From Siphonodentalium dalli (taxonomy: Eukaryota; Mollusca; Scaphopoda; Gadilida; Siphonodentaliidae): a stretch of 64,000 nt of DNA. Location of the stretch: contig CP136069.1 in NCBI GenBank assembly GCA_032622095.1, positions 107,166,278 through 107,230,277 of the forward strand, read 5' to 3'. The notes below the pieces were generated by a model that was given only the letters and a program-made list of their open reading frames with translations, ran no database searches and was not told where the DNA came from. This document shows, piece by piece, positions 10,030 through 19,160 of the stretch (position 1 is the first letter of the stretch; each line of letters begins with the position of its first letter). Made by a program: the position numbers and the translations under genes.

Positions 10030-11566
10030 TTTGAGTTTTATTCGGCAGTTCTTTTGGGGTTACCTCGCAGCTTGCGAAGTCTTTGGGTTTAAATCGAGAC
10101 GAATTTAAGGCGGCGATTTCCGCTTGGGTCTCGGCGACGGTAAGGTTATTGTCGTTTATATCTACCTCTACTTCTGCCTTCTCTCGTTCCGTATAAGCAT
10201 TAGGTGGCGTTCGACTGAGCAGGTCTGCGCAGTGATTATCTGGGCCAGCTATGTACTCAATGTTACAGTTATATCCAGTTATGCCCAAAGCCCACTGTTG
10301 AATTTTCTTGTTCTGCATGGGGGATTCCAAGATATACTTCAATGGTTTATGATCTGTTTTTATCGTGAAGGTGGCGTTATGAAGGTAATGGTCCAATCTT
10401 TGTAACGCGAAATGAATTGCATATGCCTCTTTCTCCACAGTTGGCCATCGGGTTTGAGTATCACTAAGTTTGTGTGAGAGATAATAAATTGGTTCTTCAA
10501 CGCCATCTGAGCCCAACTGGGTCAGACAGGCACCGATGCAAAGGTCGCTTGCATCAGTATACAATGAATAGGGCGTGGCCGTATTTGGGTAGGCCAGGAG
10601 AGGCACTGCCGTCAGATTTTCCTTTAGTTTGTCAAACGAAATTTGGCAAGCTTGGTCCCATTTGAATTTGGCATATTTTTTTGTAAGCTGCACCAAAGGT
10701 TCAGCGATTTGCGAAAATGAGGGGACAAATCTGCGGTAGTAGTTGCTCATGCCAATGAAGGAACTTACTTCTTTGACTGATGTTGGGGGTACAAGCGACC
10801 GGATGGCCTTGACCTTGTTTGGGTCAGGTCGGACGCCGTCGGTATCAATTATAAAACCCAAATACTGTGTTTCTTGCTTTAGGAATTGGCACTTTTTTAA
10901 TTTTAATTTTAGTGTATGTTGGCGCAACTTGTCAAAGACTTTCTGGATATGTTCCAAGTATAATTCTAGGGACTCGCTGTAGATGAGGACGTCGTCTAAG
11001 TAGGCAATGGCGTAATCACCCATCCCACATAACACCTGGGCCATAAGCTGGGAGAAAACGCCGCCAGCGTTCCGGAGCCCAAAAGGCATGGAGTTGAATT
11101 CAAAGAGACCTCGGTGGCAAGTGAATGCCGTCTTTTGCTTGTCCTCCTCTGCGAGGCCACTTTTAAGATCGATAGCGGTGAAAAATTTAGACTTTCCAAG
11201 AAGTGCCAAAATATCGTCGATAACCGGAAGTGGGTATGACATAGGTTTGGTTATGGAATTTAATTGTCTGAAGTCGACGCAAAATCGTTTTGTGCCGTCG
11301 CGCTTGTCTACGAGGACAATAGGCGCTGAATACGGGCTCGAACTCGGTCTGATAATGTCTGCTTCAAGCATATCATTTATGGCAATGTCAACCAACGGTC
11401 GTTTATTCAAAGGGGTGCGATACGGGCGAAGTTTTATCGGAGGGTGGTTTCCCGTGTCAATATGCATCTTGACTGTGCTCGTCTGCGGCAGCTCAGTGTC
11501 CTTGTCGGCAAAAATGTCCGAGTTGGACTTCAACAATTTTATCAGTGTCTCTCGGTATTGCTCTGG
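9977..11566 (-). pseudogene. gypsy2 reverse transcriptase and RNase H
   Basis: Longest pol frame in the window (519 residues from 11536, same frame open back to the stop at 11567-11569). RT: VDKRDGTKRFCVDFRQLNS, first catalytic Asp in TAIDLKSG (Asp123), SMPFGLRNA, and the YLDD pair (179-182). RNase H: YTDAS (Asp328), VEKEAYAI (Glu370), KTDHKPLKY (Asp395), then PDNHCADLLSR at the end. After LKSG the usual 5-7 residues of the first-Asp loop are missing in frame (AEEDKQKTAF follows at once), so activity is doubtful although the catalytic residues remain. The TTG listed as start is internal; pol is normally made as one polyprotein. Residues after about 490 are frameshifted relative to the connector. 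Confidence 0.93.
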
Positions 11567-12055
11567 TCATGAAACTTCGGCTAAATTTAATCTTTTCTCG
11601 ACGGTAGCGCGCGCTGACCTAGAGTCGTCTACCCTGTTACGGTCGGCGCGCCTAAGGGCATAGCCATTGTCGCGGTAATTATGGGTTGTCGGGAACTGGG
11701 AGCTTTGCGACAAAGAGTTGATTTTAAGATTGGTTTCGGGGTCACACACTACCATCTTGCCGATCACACTGCCCCGCCGTAGGCGAAACGTTTTGTTGGT
11801 GTTATTGACGAGTAATACCGGGACCTTATTCCTCTTGCCCACCCCAGAAACGGAGCTGCCAATTTCCAGACCGGGTTCTGATGCTAGGTTGCCTTTTTCG
11901 ATTTGGTCCACCTCTACTAATGTCGACTTGTAAAGAGAAGCTAAGTGTTTTGATTTTCCCATACATAAAGTTGATGTTTGGGGCTTTAAACTAACCTTGC
12001 TGGTCAATCTCAGCAGGGAAGCTATGTGCGCGTCCGATTCCAAGGGGACGTACAC
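11567..12055 (-). pseudogene. gypsy2 spacer between protease and RT
   Basis: Frame with MYVPLESDAHIASLLRL, KSTLVEVDQIEKGNLASEPG, KVPVLLVNNTNKTFRLRRG and VIGKMVVCDP, the non-catalytic spacer found between protease and RT in Gypsy pol. It ends at TGA (11567-11569). The RT frame continues in the same register, so this is a nonsense codon rather than a frameshift. Confidence 0.8.
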
Positions 12056-12108
12056 GTCACTGACCTTGAGACATCCCAGGTCATAATATAGTCTGAACCC
12101 CCGAGAGG

Positions 12109-12384
12109 TTAACCAGTCATATTCCGGGTCATATCGTTCACCACATAAAATTTATGGGTTAATTTTAGTTTCGCCATTCTGAAGGTTAGTTCCACGCTAC
12201 CAAGTACGCCCAGTGACTTCCCATTCACGGAGCTAAGGTTGATGTGTTCCCTAGTTAGTTTTGGTCGGAACTGTAATGCGTCATAGACGCGTTTGTGAAT
12301 CAATGACACTTCCGCGCCACTATCCACTAACGAGCGATATTTATCTTTACCTATTCTAACTAAACATGAGCTGGGGTTTCCCAC
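12109..12384 (-). pseudogene. gypsy2 protease, downstream duplicate
   Basis: Exact duplicate (91 residues) of the frame at 12791-13066, with the active-site triplet in SLVDSGAEVSLIH (Asp21-Ser22-Gly23). It lies in the downstream copy of the 682-bp tandem duplication. This copy is the one still adjacent to the pol spacer at 12055. Confidence 0.88.
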
Positions 12385-12790
12385 AATATTGATACTAAAC
12401 TTCCTCTCATATGTGGCCTCAATGAGAGGATTCCTTAGTTTTTTGCGTATGTGGGCGCGGTCATTAGTCGTGGTGGTTCGTTTAATGTCGGATATCTCCG
12501 GCTGTGACGCGGTGTATCATGGAATAGGTCACGTGATCGATTCGGCTGATCTCGGCGGATTCCACTAGGTGGCGTTACCGGCGCGTTCCATTGCTTTTGC
12601 TTCGAATCTCCGGATTTAGAGGGTCACACACTGCCATCTTGCCAAACCCAAGATATATGCCTTCGGTTTTCGGTCTTAAAGGGGCAGTCACGAGCGAAAT
12701 GGTCGCCTTGACACGTCCAACATTCGACTGTTCGTGGTTTAACCACTGCTTCGACATGCACCTGTCTCGGGCGTGATCGGTGTTCTCGGG
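12109..12790 (-). repeat. 682-bp tandem duplication, downstream copy
   Basis: From GTTAACCAGTCAT near 12109 to GTTCTCGGG at 12790, matched base for base as far as I can see by 12791-13472. It holds the protease frame and the C-terminal zinc-knuckle end of gag. The junctions share only 2-3 bases (GGT / GGGT), as expected of a microhomology-mediated or replication-slippage event. No difference between copies was seen, so it is either young or an assembly artefact. Confidence 0.9.
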
Positions 12791-13066
12791 TTAACCAGTC
12801 ATATTCCGGGTCATATCGTTCACCACATAAAATTTATGGGTTAATTTTAGTTTCGCCATTCTGAAGGTTAGTTCCACGCTACCAAGTACGCCCAGTGACT
12901 TCCCATTCACGGAGCTAAGGTTGATGTGTTCCCTAGTTAGTTTTGGTCGGAACTGTAATGCGTCATAGACGCGTTTGTGAATCAATGACACTTCCGCGCC
13001 ACTATCCACTAACGAGCGATATTTATCTTTACCTATTCTAACTAAACATGAGCTGGGGTTTCCCAC
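12791..13066 (-). pseudogene. gypsy2 protease, upstream duplicate
   Basis: Retropepsin-like frame: RIGKDKYRSLVDSGAEVSLI has the Asp-Ser-Gly active site, followed by a LSSVNGKSLGVLGSVELTF strand region. It ends in a stop after MTRNMTG. The second copy is at 12109-12384. In an active element there would be one protease. Confidence 0.88.
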
Positions 13067-13472
13067 AATATTGATACTAAACTTCCTCTCATATGTGGCC
13101 TCAATGAGAGGATTCCTTAGTTTTTTGCGTATGTGGGCGCGGTCATTAGTCGTGGTGGTTCGTTTAATGTCGGATATCTCCGGCTGTGACGCGGTGTATC
13201 ATGGAATAGGTCACGTGATCGATTCGGCTGATCTCGGCGGATTCCACTAGGTGGCGTTACCGGCGCGTTCCATTGCTTTTGCTTCGAATCTCCGGATTTA
13301 GAGGGTCACACACTGCCATCTTGCCAAACCCAAGATATATGCCTTCGGTTTTCGGTCTTAAAGGGGCAGTCACGAGCGAAATGGTCGCCTTGACACGTCC
13401 AACATTCGACTGTTCGTGGTTTAACCACTGCTTCGACATGCACCTGTCTCGGGCGTGATCGGTGTTCTCGGG
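12791..13472 (-). repeat. 682-bp tandem duplication, upstream copy
   Basis: Partner of 12109-12790 at an offset of 682 bp. The right end passes from GTTCTCGGG into TCGTGTGG, the unduplicated continuation of gag. Confidence 0.9.
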
Positions 13473-13559
13473 TCGTGTGGTTATCGCGTGCGCATATAAC
13501 GCAGGTTGCTCTTGCACGTTTGTTTCTGAAACTATCGATTTCCATTGCTTCTGGTTCAT
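13257..13559 (-). pseudogene. gypsy2 gag nucleocapsid region with zinc knuckles
   Basis: Two overlapping frames cover this region. The frame 13306-13545 has two Cys/His modules: CVICARDNHTTREH (C-x2-C-x4-H-x4-H) and CWTCQGDHFARDCP (C-x2-C-x3-H-x4-C). Both are close to, but not exactly, the CCHC knuckle of Gypsy nucleocapsid. Such knuckles bind and package element RNA. The frame 13257-13559 shares the DNA in another register. A duplicate 3' part lies at 12575-12757. Confidence 0.75.
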
Positions 13560-13644
13560 TTTCGTTGTAATTTTCGCGGCCCGTTCGTAGGTTGAATTAC
13601 ACGTCGGATTCCCATTTCCCGCATGGCGATTTCGGCTGCCAATT

Positions 13645-14016
13645 TTAGTGTCTTTGGTGCATCAACTTCATTTTCAAACTGTCGCTTCTTAAAGCGTCAA
13701 TATAAAACCCTACGAGTTGGCCTTCAACTGCGTTGATCCCACCGGGTTGATCTCGGTACGCGACCGTCGCTATCTCCAAAATTCGTTCGGCTAGCACATG
13801 TAAATTTTCGTTGTGTTTTTGCTTAATATTTCTTAGCATCCAAATGGCGAATTTGTTGTCATTTATTTCGGCAAATCGACTAGATAATTCAGTTTTTGTT
13901 TCTTGCCACGTGGCGTTAGGATTCGTGGCCAAATATCTTTGTAAAAAAATCCGAAACGGGGCCCGTACTACTCTGGAATGCCATATTTGTTTCGTTAGCG
14001 CCGGTGAGGATTGCAC
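13645..14016 (-). pseudogene. gypsy2 gag capsid-like region
   Basis: Frame with ATWQETKTELSSRFAEINDN, WMLRNIKQKHNENLHVLAERI and VEGQLVGFYIDAL, which match the retrotransposon gag capsid pattern (helical W..L...L..RF, then a QK..E....Y..R segment). About 25 residues at its N-terminus are out of frame with the upstream gag piece. Gag forms the particle in which reverse transcription takes place. Confidence 0.78.
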
Positions 14017-14191
14017 ATTTTTCTATTGACTTGACCCACCCGTGGTATTTCGCGGGGTCTCCGTCAAATGACGTCACTACCTGTGTCACCGTAGCCATGG
14101 CCATTGCAGCAATTTGAGAATTGATAGACTCTGTTAATGGGGCGAGAACACCAGCAGATGTAGATTGGGAAGCCATTATGATATTAAACAA
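13916..14191 (-). pseudogene. gypsy2 gag N-terminus
   Basis: Frame starting near 14191, or at the second Met (MASQSTS) at about 14176. It contains SFDGDPAKYHGWVKSIEKC, the usual N-terminal gag motif (F.GDP..Y..W...IEK). It joins the capsid region by a frameshift near 13985-13995. The start lies about 120 bp downstream of the LTR, consistent with a leader. Confidence 0.8.
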
Positions 14192-14280
14192 TTAGACTCA
14201 CGTTTTGCGAATTTTCCCACACTGTTTCTGTTCACACTGTTCCTCTTCTGGCTTCACGTTGTGTCTGCGATTAGCGTTCA

Positions 14281-14301
14281 GATCCTGGCTCGAAGGCACC
14301 A
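14281..14301 (-). promoter_or_regulatory. Candidate primer-binding site of gypsy2
   Basis: On the minus strand TGGTGCCTTCGAGCC starts 11 bp after the LTR end (14313). It begins with TGG, as expected for pairing with a tRNA CCA end. The tRNA is not identified. Confidence 0.6.
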
Positions 14302-14312
14302 GTTAAGAGATA

Positions 14313-14940
14313 TGTGCCAATACGGGTACATATAACTCTTAAGGCTATCAGAACGGTTTGATTTAATTTATTTACAACAAAGTCAATAATGTTCAATCAT
14401 CGGTATCTGGGTTTCTCCTGGTTGAGTTTATCTTCCTGTTGTCTGCTCGGTTTAGGGTCTTCTTCCGTCTTCTTAGATTGGGCGTGTCTCTTGTCTTCTA
14501 CTCGGTTGAGTTCCGGTTGAGTTTGTCTTCCTGTCGTCTGCTCTTCTTCTTCCGTCGGCGCATCAGTGGGGCGTTTGTTAGAAATACCAGCTCATAATGT
14601 TTACCTTGTATTTTCGTCCATTGCTCCAAACTGCTCTTCTACGCGTCCGAGGATTCTTGGTGATCGCTGGGGTTAGAACTGGCCTCGGTTCTCAATTCGT
14701 CTGCCTTCAAATACGGAGACGGTATTATTCCGGGTCGGTTCGCATTTCATGGTACGTCATTTGGGGCGTTCCTAGGTTAACCAGGCGGAGCAGTTTTCCT
14801 GTGTGTTCTTCAAACTCTGCTCCCTATCCATTACGCTGTGTTAGGTTTCAGTAGCTTTCCCTGGCGAAGTATCTAGTCTCACTAATCCCAAGATCGGTCT
14901 GTTTACTCCCCAATTATCCACCTGTGTATGTGTCGGACAT
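14313..14940 (-). mobile_element. gypsy2 5' LTR, truncated
   Basis: Same sequence as the solo LTRs at 5130-5910 and 20527-21280: the plus strand starts TGTGCCAATACGGG. It is cut at 14940 (TGTCGGACAT) and lacks the last ~150 bp including the TTGGCACA end. Its position directly upstream of the primer-binding site and gag links this LTR family to gypsy2. The cut end is joined to segment X. Confidence 0.85.
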
Positions 14941-14967
14941 GTCGCTAGAGATTTTAGAAATAATGGC

Positions 14968-15125
14968 GGAATCAACTATACTCTGATTCCACTAACTGAG
15001 CACGGAATCAACTATATACTGATTCCACTAACTGAGCACAGAGCATGCTTTGCATATCCATATGCACTATATATGTTTGTACATAGAGCAGAATCAACTA
15101 TACACTGGTTCCACTAACTGAGCAC
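14968..15125. repeat. 36-bp repeats with internal hairpin
   Basis: Copies at 14968-15003, 15004-15039 and 15090-15125, each of the form GGAATCAACTATA...CTGATTCC followed by ACTAACTGAGCAC. GGAATCA and TGATTCC form a 7-bp stem in the first two; the third has changes. They recur in X' from about 27547. Confidence 0.8.
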
Positions 15126-15633
15126 ATAATACGCTATGCATATCCAAATGCACTATATGATTGTACATATACGGAATTTGGTATCTAGTTACGGATTAGT
15201 TCAATACGTATCAGTATGTTATCCTTTGAAGAACCATACTGAGATACCCGCTGACACCACGGGTCACAAAACGGAAAATGGAGGAACCACAAAAGCAACA
15301 GGCCTCAATGAACTCATGAAACTCATTGTTATTTGTCAGTTGTGACACGATAACTGCTATACATGTACACCACATTCGTGGCTTGTTTCGGTTGACATTA
15401 AATGGATTTTAATGTATTTTCTTCTTATCACTGGTGACTTCGAACAACCGACTTTACCACCCTAGGTTTTAATTACCTACCCGGGTTACATCCACACACC
15501 GATTGATCAAATATATGTGGTCAAATCGACTACTGCGGGAGCTCATAAGGCCAATAGTAATTATTATTTAATTAAATAATAACTGTTACTATGCACCTAA
15601 AACTCGGTCTCTCTTGCATATAGAGATACATCA

Positions 15634-15705
15634 CCGATAGGACCTCAGTGGTACAGCATTTGCATCGGCTCCATGCAACTGGTGTCAATTAAATTGATAG
15701 CCACT
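15634..15705 (+). ncRNA. tRNA-like stretch (possible SINE head)
   Basis: GACCTCAGTGGTACAGCATTT resembles the D-arm region of a tRNA (A-box-like CTCAGTGGTA-AGCATTT). No convincing anticodon arm or B box follows. Also present at about 28224-28295. Likely a decayed tRNA-derived element rather than a tRNA gene. Confidence 0.3.
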
Positions 15706-15837
15706 CCCACTACTAAGCACCCATCGCCCATTGGATCTGAATGTGTGTTGACTTATCCACATATGACACACGGCTCAACTGCAGACTGTCTTCAGTCTTG
15801 AGATAGACTCGGCTTTCGACAGACCCTATTCTAATCT

Positions 15838-16122
15838 TGCCAGCCAACTATGACATGTGGTTCATTCCACATTGTTCTCTCGCTTCGGCGATCGAGGTTT
15901 GAGCTGAGGTGATTCCCCCGACAGGGGCGTTTGTCTGTCGGAGTGGTGTACCCACTCCTCGCATTACAGTACTCTAATGCCGCCAACCAACTATGACAAG
16001 TGGTTATTCCACTTTGTTCTCTCGCTACGGCGATCGAGGTTTGAGCTGAGCTAATACCCACGACAGGGGCGTTTGTCTGTCTGAGTGGTGTACCCACTCC
16101 TCGCATTAGAGCGACTGAGGGG
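15838..16122. repeat. 142-bp imperfect tandem duplication
   Basis: Two units, each from CCAACTATGACA(A/T)GTGG through GGCGATCGAGGTTTGAGC to ACCCACTCCTCGCATTA. X' (28437-28560) has one unit only, so this is a duplication in X after the two segments separated, or a loss in X'. Confidence 0.8.
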
Positions 16123-16256
16123 CATAAACAAAGAACACTGAGTAGCTCGAGCGTTACATCAGAAACAAAAAGAATCGTAGAGCCAAGCAACAACATGAGA
16201 AAGTAATATCTCGCTCCAGTTTGTACAACTCGCCTGAACACAAATTAGATCAGGCT

Positions 16257-16345
16257 ATGGAGTTGATACGGAATTTCTCCTACCACCCTCTATCTAATGA
16301 TGAGATTATGGTTCTGGGCTTGGGCCTCACCTCACACCAACGTCT
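16257..16345 (+). pseudogene. Short RT-linker-like fragment
   Basis: A plus-strand frame reads ELIRNFSYHPLSNDE then IMVLGLGL. This resembles the NLS..LS..E..VL..GL motif that precedes RT in Penelope-like and some other retroelements. Only about 25 residues are visible, with stops soon after. The same reading recurs at about 28705. Weak evidence. Confidence 0.3.
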
Positions 16346-17060
16346 AAGATAAACAGAATTGGTATATTGCAAGACTGAACGTTTTTTGAGCGCAGTTTCT
16401 TTGCACAATAATCAAGGATATTGACACAGCCGATAATCCACTTTATGGGTGTCCAGACACTTATCAAACAGATTCGGGCGTACTCCTTTGTCACAGCAGG
16501 GCATTGACCGATGCCGAGCGCTATGCGATTAGATTGCGCCTACACATATGGCGTTGAACGAGGGTGACCTAACACTGTACTTGATACCAAATGTCGCTAC
16601 GATCAAACAAGCTTGATCATGGGACATCTTGACTGCCATGGCACATCTATGCCGAAATCACAGATGCGCATCAATCATAGGAATTTTCCTATGTGTGGCT
16701 GTTGGCATATTTTGAGATCCAGCACATCAATGCGGTATTAATTGGTACTTTGATTCCCTTACATAATACCCTGGTGCCTATATCGCATATGTCTCCCCAG
16801 AATTAATTCTGGCTACCCGAGATTACGGTTTAACGCAGACTTAGCCAACCGTGGTTTATTTACATGGGTATCAAACATGTACACCTGCACATCTATACCA
16901 AGCTGTCTGCCGCACAAGGTCAACAATTGAACCATATCCTTGTTACATATACAGGCACAATGTGCACCAAGGCTGCATGCACTATTCTTCTGTGACGTTA
17001 AAGTCGAGCTAGTGTTGAAGTATCGGGCCTTCCTCACCTGAATAGCACGAGGCAGCATGT

Positions 17061-17324
17061 TCGAATGCACTCGCGCTCACTTCCCCTACAGTGTATACAG
17101 ACCCGATTGACCTGCATCCCTGATGAGACGAAGGTCATTAAACATATCTGTCGAAACAATAAATGGACCCATGATAACACTTATGGTTATACATGTTCTG
17201 CTCGTTTGAACATTTGCCCTATATACGAGCTCAAAGCGATATGGCCATTTTATTGTCGGGTGCCGACCAGCATTGGGGTTCTGCTGTGTCAGACAGTAGA
17301 TAGAAAAGGATTTCATTCATACAC
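17061..17324. other. Unassigned interval before the 5S-like cluster
   Basis: No gene seen. A hammerhead-like core (CTGATGAG...CGAAAC at 17120-17157) was examined and rejected for lack of flanking stems. Confidence 0.4.
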
Positions 17325-17376
17325 ACTTCGGTGATCGGACGAGAACCAGTGGTTTCAACGTGATATGGCCGTAGGC
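17325..17376 (-). pseudogene. 5S rRNA-like 5' fragment (a)
   Basis: The minus strand reads GCCTACGGCCATATCACG, then GGTTCTCGTCCGATCACC, the first ~50 bases of a 5S rRNA, then stops matching. Confidence 0.8.
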
Positions 17377-17428
17377 ATGAAGTCCCTGTAATGTGAACAT
17401 CATATGGCTCCACATCCACCTGTGTTTT

Positions 17429-17471
17429 GTCTACAGCACCCTTGATTCCCAGGCGGTCATCCATCCAGGTA
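17429..17471 (-). pseudogene. 5S rRNA-like 3' fragment (a')
   Basis: The minus strand reads ACCTGGATGGATGACCGCC, then TGGGAATC and GTGCTGTAGAC: the C box and 3' end of 5S. The spacer between a and a' shares its start and end with the other units but is shortened. Confidence 0.8.
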
Positions 17472-18081
17472 CGTTATTCCATTTTTCGGTCGAAATATTT
17501 TCTAAGTCGTATGTCTAGCGCCGAACGCCTAACCAACTTCACACGAGCAGTCTGACATTCGAATTTCATTTTCGAATTTCCTTGACAATTTTGACCAGAT
17601 TCGAGTGGGGGAGCACGAATTGGGTCAAAATATTATGTTTCGCGCAAAAAACTCGAAATCCATTTTTCGGTTGAAATATTTTCTTTTATCTAAGTCGAAC
17701 GCCTAACTGAAAGCCAGCATGACATTCGATTTCACTTAAAATCTTGAACTCGGCAACAGTCTGCGACCCGTGCATTTGGTTATGAAGATTACTACTGGGG
17801 TCACACTTCCTCGCCAAATTTGGAGTCGATCGGTCAACAAACGAGGCCTGTCCCCTCTATAGAACTTTATATATTTTTGGGTCGAAAATTTGATTGAGAG
17901 AGCACGAATTTGGGTAAAAAGAACACTTTTAGCGCAAAAAACTAAAATTCAATTTTTCGATCGAAATATTTTCTAAGTCGTATGTCTAGCGCCGAACGCC
18001 TAACCAACTTCACACGAGCAGCCTGACAATCGAATTTCATTTTCGAATTTCCTTGACAATTTTGACCAGATTCGAGTGGGG
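17472..18081. repeat. 5S-cluster spacer repeat S (block 1)
   Basis: A ~470-bp sequence beginning TTTTTCGGTCGAAATATTTT, with AGCGCCGAACGCCTAACC, followed by a second partial copy from about 17955. It recurs at 29812-30358 and 30838-31437 between 5S-like blocks. No ORF or RNA signature recognised. Confidence 0.75.
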
Positions 18082-18147
18082 GTCGACGTTTCTGAACTTA
18101 GCTGATCGATCGAGAACCGGTGATTTCAACGTGAAATGGCCGTAAAC
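18082..18147 (-). pseudogene. 5S rRNA-like 5' part (b)
   Basis: 5' half of a 5S with GCTAAGTTCAGAAACGTCGA replacing the usual GTTAAGCAACGTCGA. Closely matches the copy at 32147-32214. Confidence 0.75.
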
Positions 18148-18222
18148 ATAAAGTCCCTGTAATTTAAACATCATATGGCTCCATATCCACCAGTGTTTGA
18201 GAAATTGAAATGCAAAAGTTTT

Positions 18223-18324
18223 GTCTACAGCACCAGAGATTTACACGTACAAACCGGGCTCGACGTTGCTTAACTTCGGAGATCGGACGAGAACCGGTGG
18301 TTTCAACGTGATATGGCCGTAGAC
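18223..18324 (-). pseudogene. 5S rRNA-like, internal deletion (c)
   Basis: Both ends of a 5S are present, but the C-box region (GGATGGGTGACCGCC) is lost and replaced by GTACGTGTAAATC. The same rearranged form is at 32290-32391, so the two blocks are duplicates. Confidence 0.85.
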
Positions 18325-18399
18325 ATGAAGTCCCTGTAATTTGAACATCATATGGCTCCACATCCACATGTGTTTGAAAAATTGAAATGCAAAAGTTTT

Positions 18400-18517
18400 G
18401 TCTACAGCACCCGAGATTCCCAGGCGGTCATCCATCCAGGTACTAACCGGACTCGACATTGCTTAACTTAGGTGATAGGTCCAGAACCGGTGTTTTCAAC
18501 GTGATATGGCGATAGGC
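18400..18517 (-). rRNA. 5S rRNA-like, full length (d)
   Basis: 118 bp from GCCTATCGCCATATCACG to GTGCTGTAGAC on the minus strand, including TTAAGCAATGTCGAGTCCGG, a C box with one change (GGATGGATGACCGCC) and GGGAATCTCGG. A T4 run (CTTTTGC) follows the 3' end, as expected of a Pol III terminator. Several base changes suggest a pseudogene. It is the uninterrupted paralogue of the unit at which the satellite begins (32467-32509). Confidence 0.85.
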
Positions 18518-18579
18518 ATAAAATCCCTGCAATTTAAACATATCCACCTGTGTTTGAAAAATTGAAATGCAAACGTTTT

Positions 18580-18685
18580 GTCTACAGCACACGAGTTTCC
18601 CCAGGCGGTCACCCATCCAGGTACTAACCGGGCTCGAGGTTGATGGGACGAGAACCGATGTTTTCAACGTGATATGGCGATATGC
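18580..18685 (-). pseudogene. 5S rRNA-like with internal deletion (e)
   Basis: About 106 bp. The segment after the C box is shortened (CTCGTCCCATCAACCTCGAG), losing the GATCACCTAAGTTAAGC block. Ends intact. Confidence 0.8.
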
Positions 18686-18753
18686 ATAAAATCCCTGCAA
18701 TTTAAACATATGGCTCTACATCCATCTGTGTTTGAAAAATTGAAATGCAAAAG

Positions 18754-18842
18754 TCAGCCAACCATGTACTGACCGGGCTGGACGTTGCTTAACTTAGGTG
18801 ATCGGTCGAGAACCGGTGATTTCAACGTGAAGTGGCCGTAAA
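18754..18842 (-). pseudogene. 5S rRNA-like, 3' end missing (f)
   Basis: Good match from GTTTACGGCCACTTCACG through TTAAGCAACGTCCAGCCCGG to GTACATGGTTGGCTGAC, then joined directly to the spacer; the last ~30 bases are lost. Confidence 0.8.
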
Positions 18843-18918
18843 CATAAAGTCCCTGTAATTTAAACATCATATGGCTCCAAATCCACCAGTGTCTGAAAAA
18901 TTGAAATGCAAAATTTTG

Positions 18919-19035
18919 TCTACAGCACCCGAGATTCACAGGCGGTCACCCATCCAGGTACTAACCGGGCTCGACGTTGCTTAATTTACGTCATCTGACG
19001 AGAACCAGTGGCTTCAATGTGATATGGCCGTAGAC
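18919..19035 (-). rRNA. 5S rRNA-like, full length (g)
   Basis: 117 bp, GTCTACGGCCATATCAC to GTGCTGTAGAC on the minus strand, with the C box GGATGGGTGACCGCC intact. Changes in the A-box/intermediate region (GTCAGATGACGTAAATTAAG) make function uncertain. Confidence 0.85.
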
Positions 19036-19109
19036 ATAAAGTCCCTGTAATTTGAACACCATATGGCTCCACATCCACCAGTGTTTGAAAAATTGCAATC
19101 TAAAAGTTT

Positions 19110-19160
19110 TCTCTACAGCACCCTAGATTCCCAGGCGGTCACCCATCCAGGTACTAACCG
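19110..19160 (-). pseudogene. 5S rRNA-like 3' fragment (h)
   Basis: C box and 3' end only; cut at 19160 (CGGTTAGTACC) where the GC-rich segment begins. Confidence 0.8.

Larger units (their letters stand above)
14941..17060. other. Segment X (copy 1), unassigned
   Basis: About 2.1 kb without a credible gene, repeated with few differences at 27521-29502. It holds three 36-bp repeats, a tRNA-like stretch, a 142-bp tandem duplication and one short RT-linker-like reading (separate entries). The ORFs at 15136-15345 and 15831-16241 have no recognisable motif. Probably part of an unknown mobile element or an old segmental duplication. Confidence 0.6.

Noticed and set aside
15831-16241. 136-residue minus-strand ORF in X
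   Set aside because: It is open partly because of the 142-bp duplication; the second copy at 28438-28689 is shorter and frames differ; no motif.
17120-17157. Hammerhead ribozyme core (CTGATGAG ... CGAAAC)
   Set aside because: Stem II would have only 3-4 bp with a loop of about 18 bases, no cleavage GUH with a supporting stem III is seen, and stem I does not pair.
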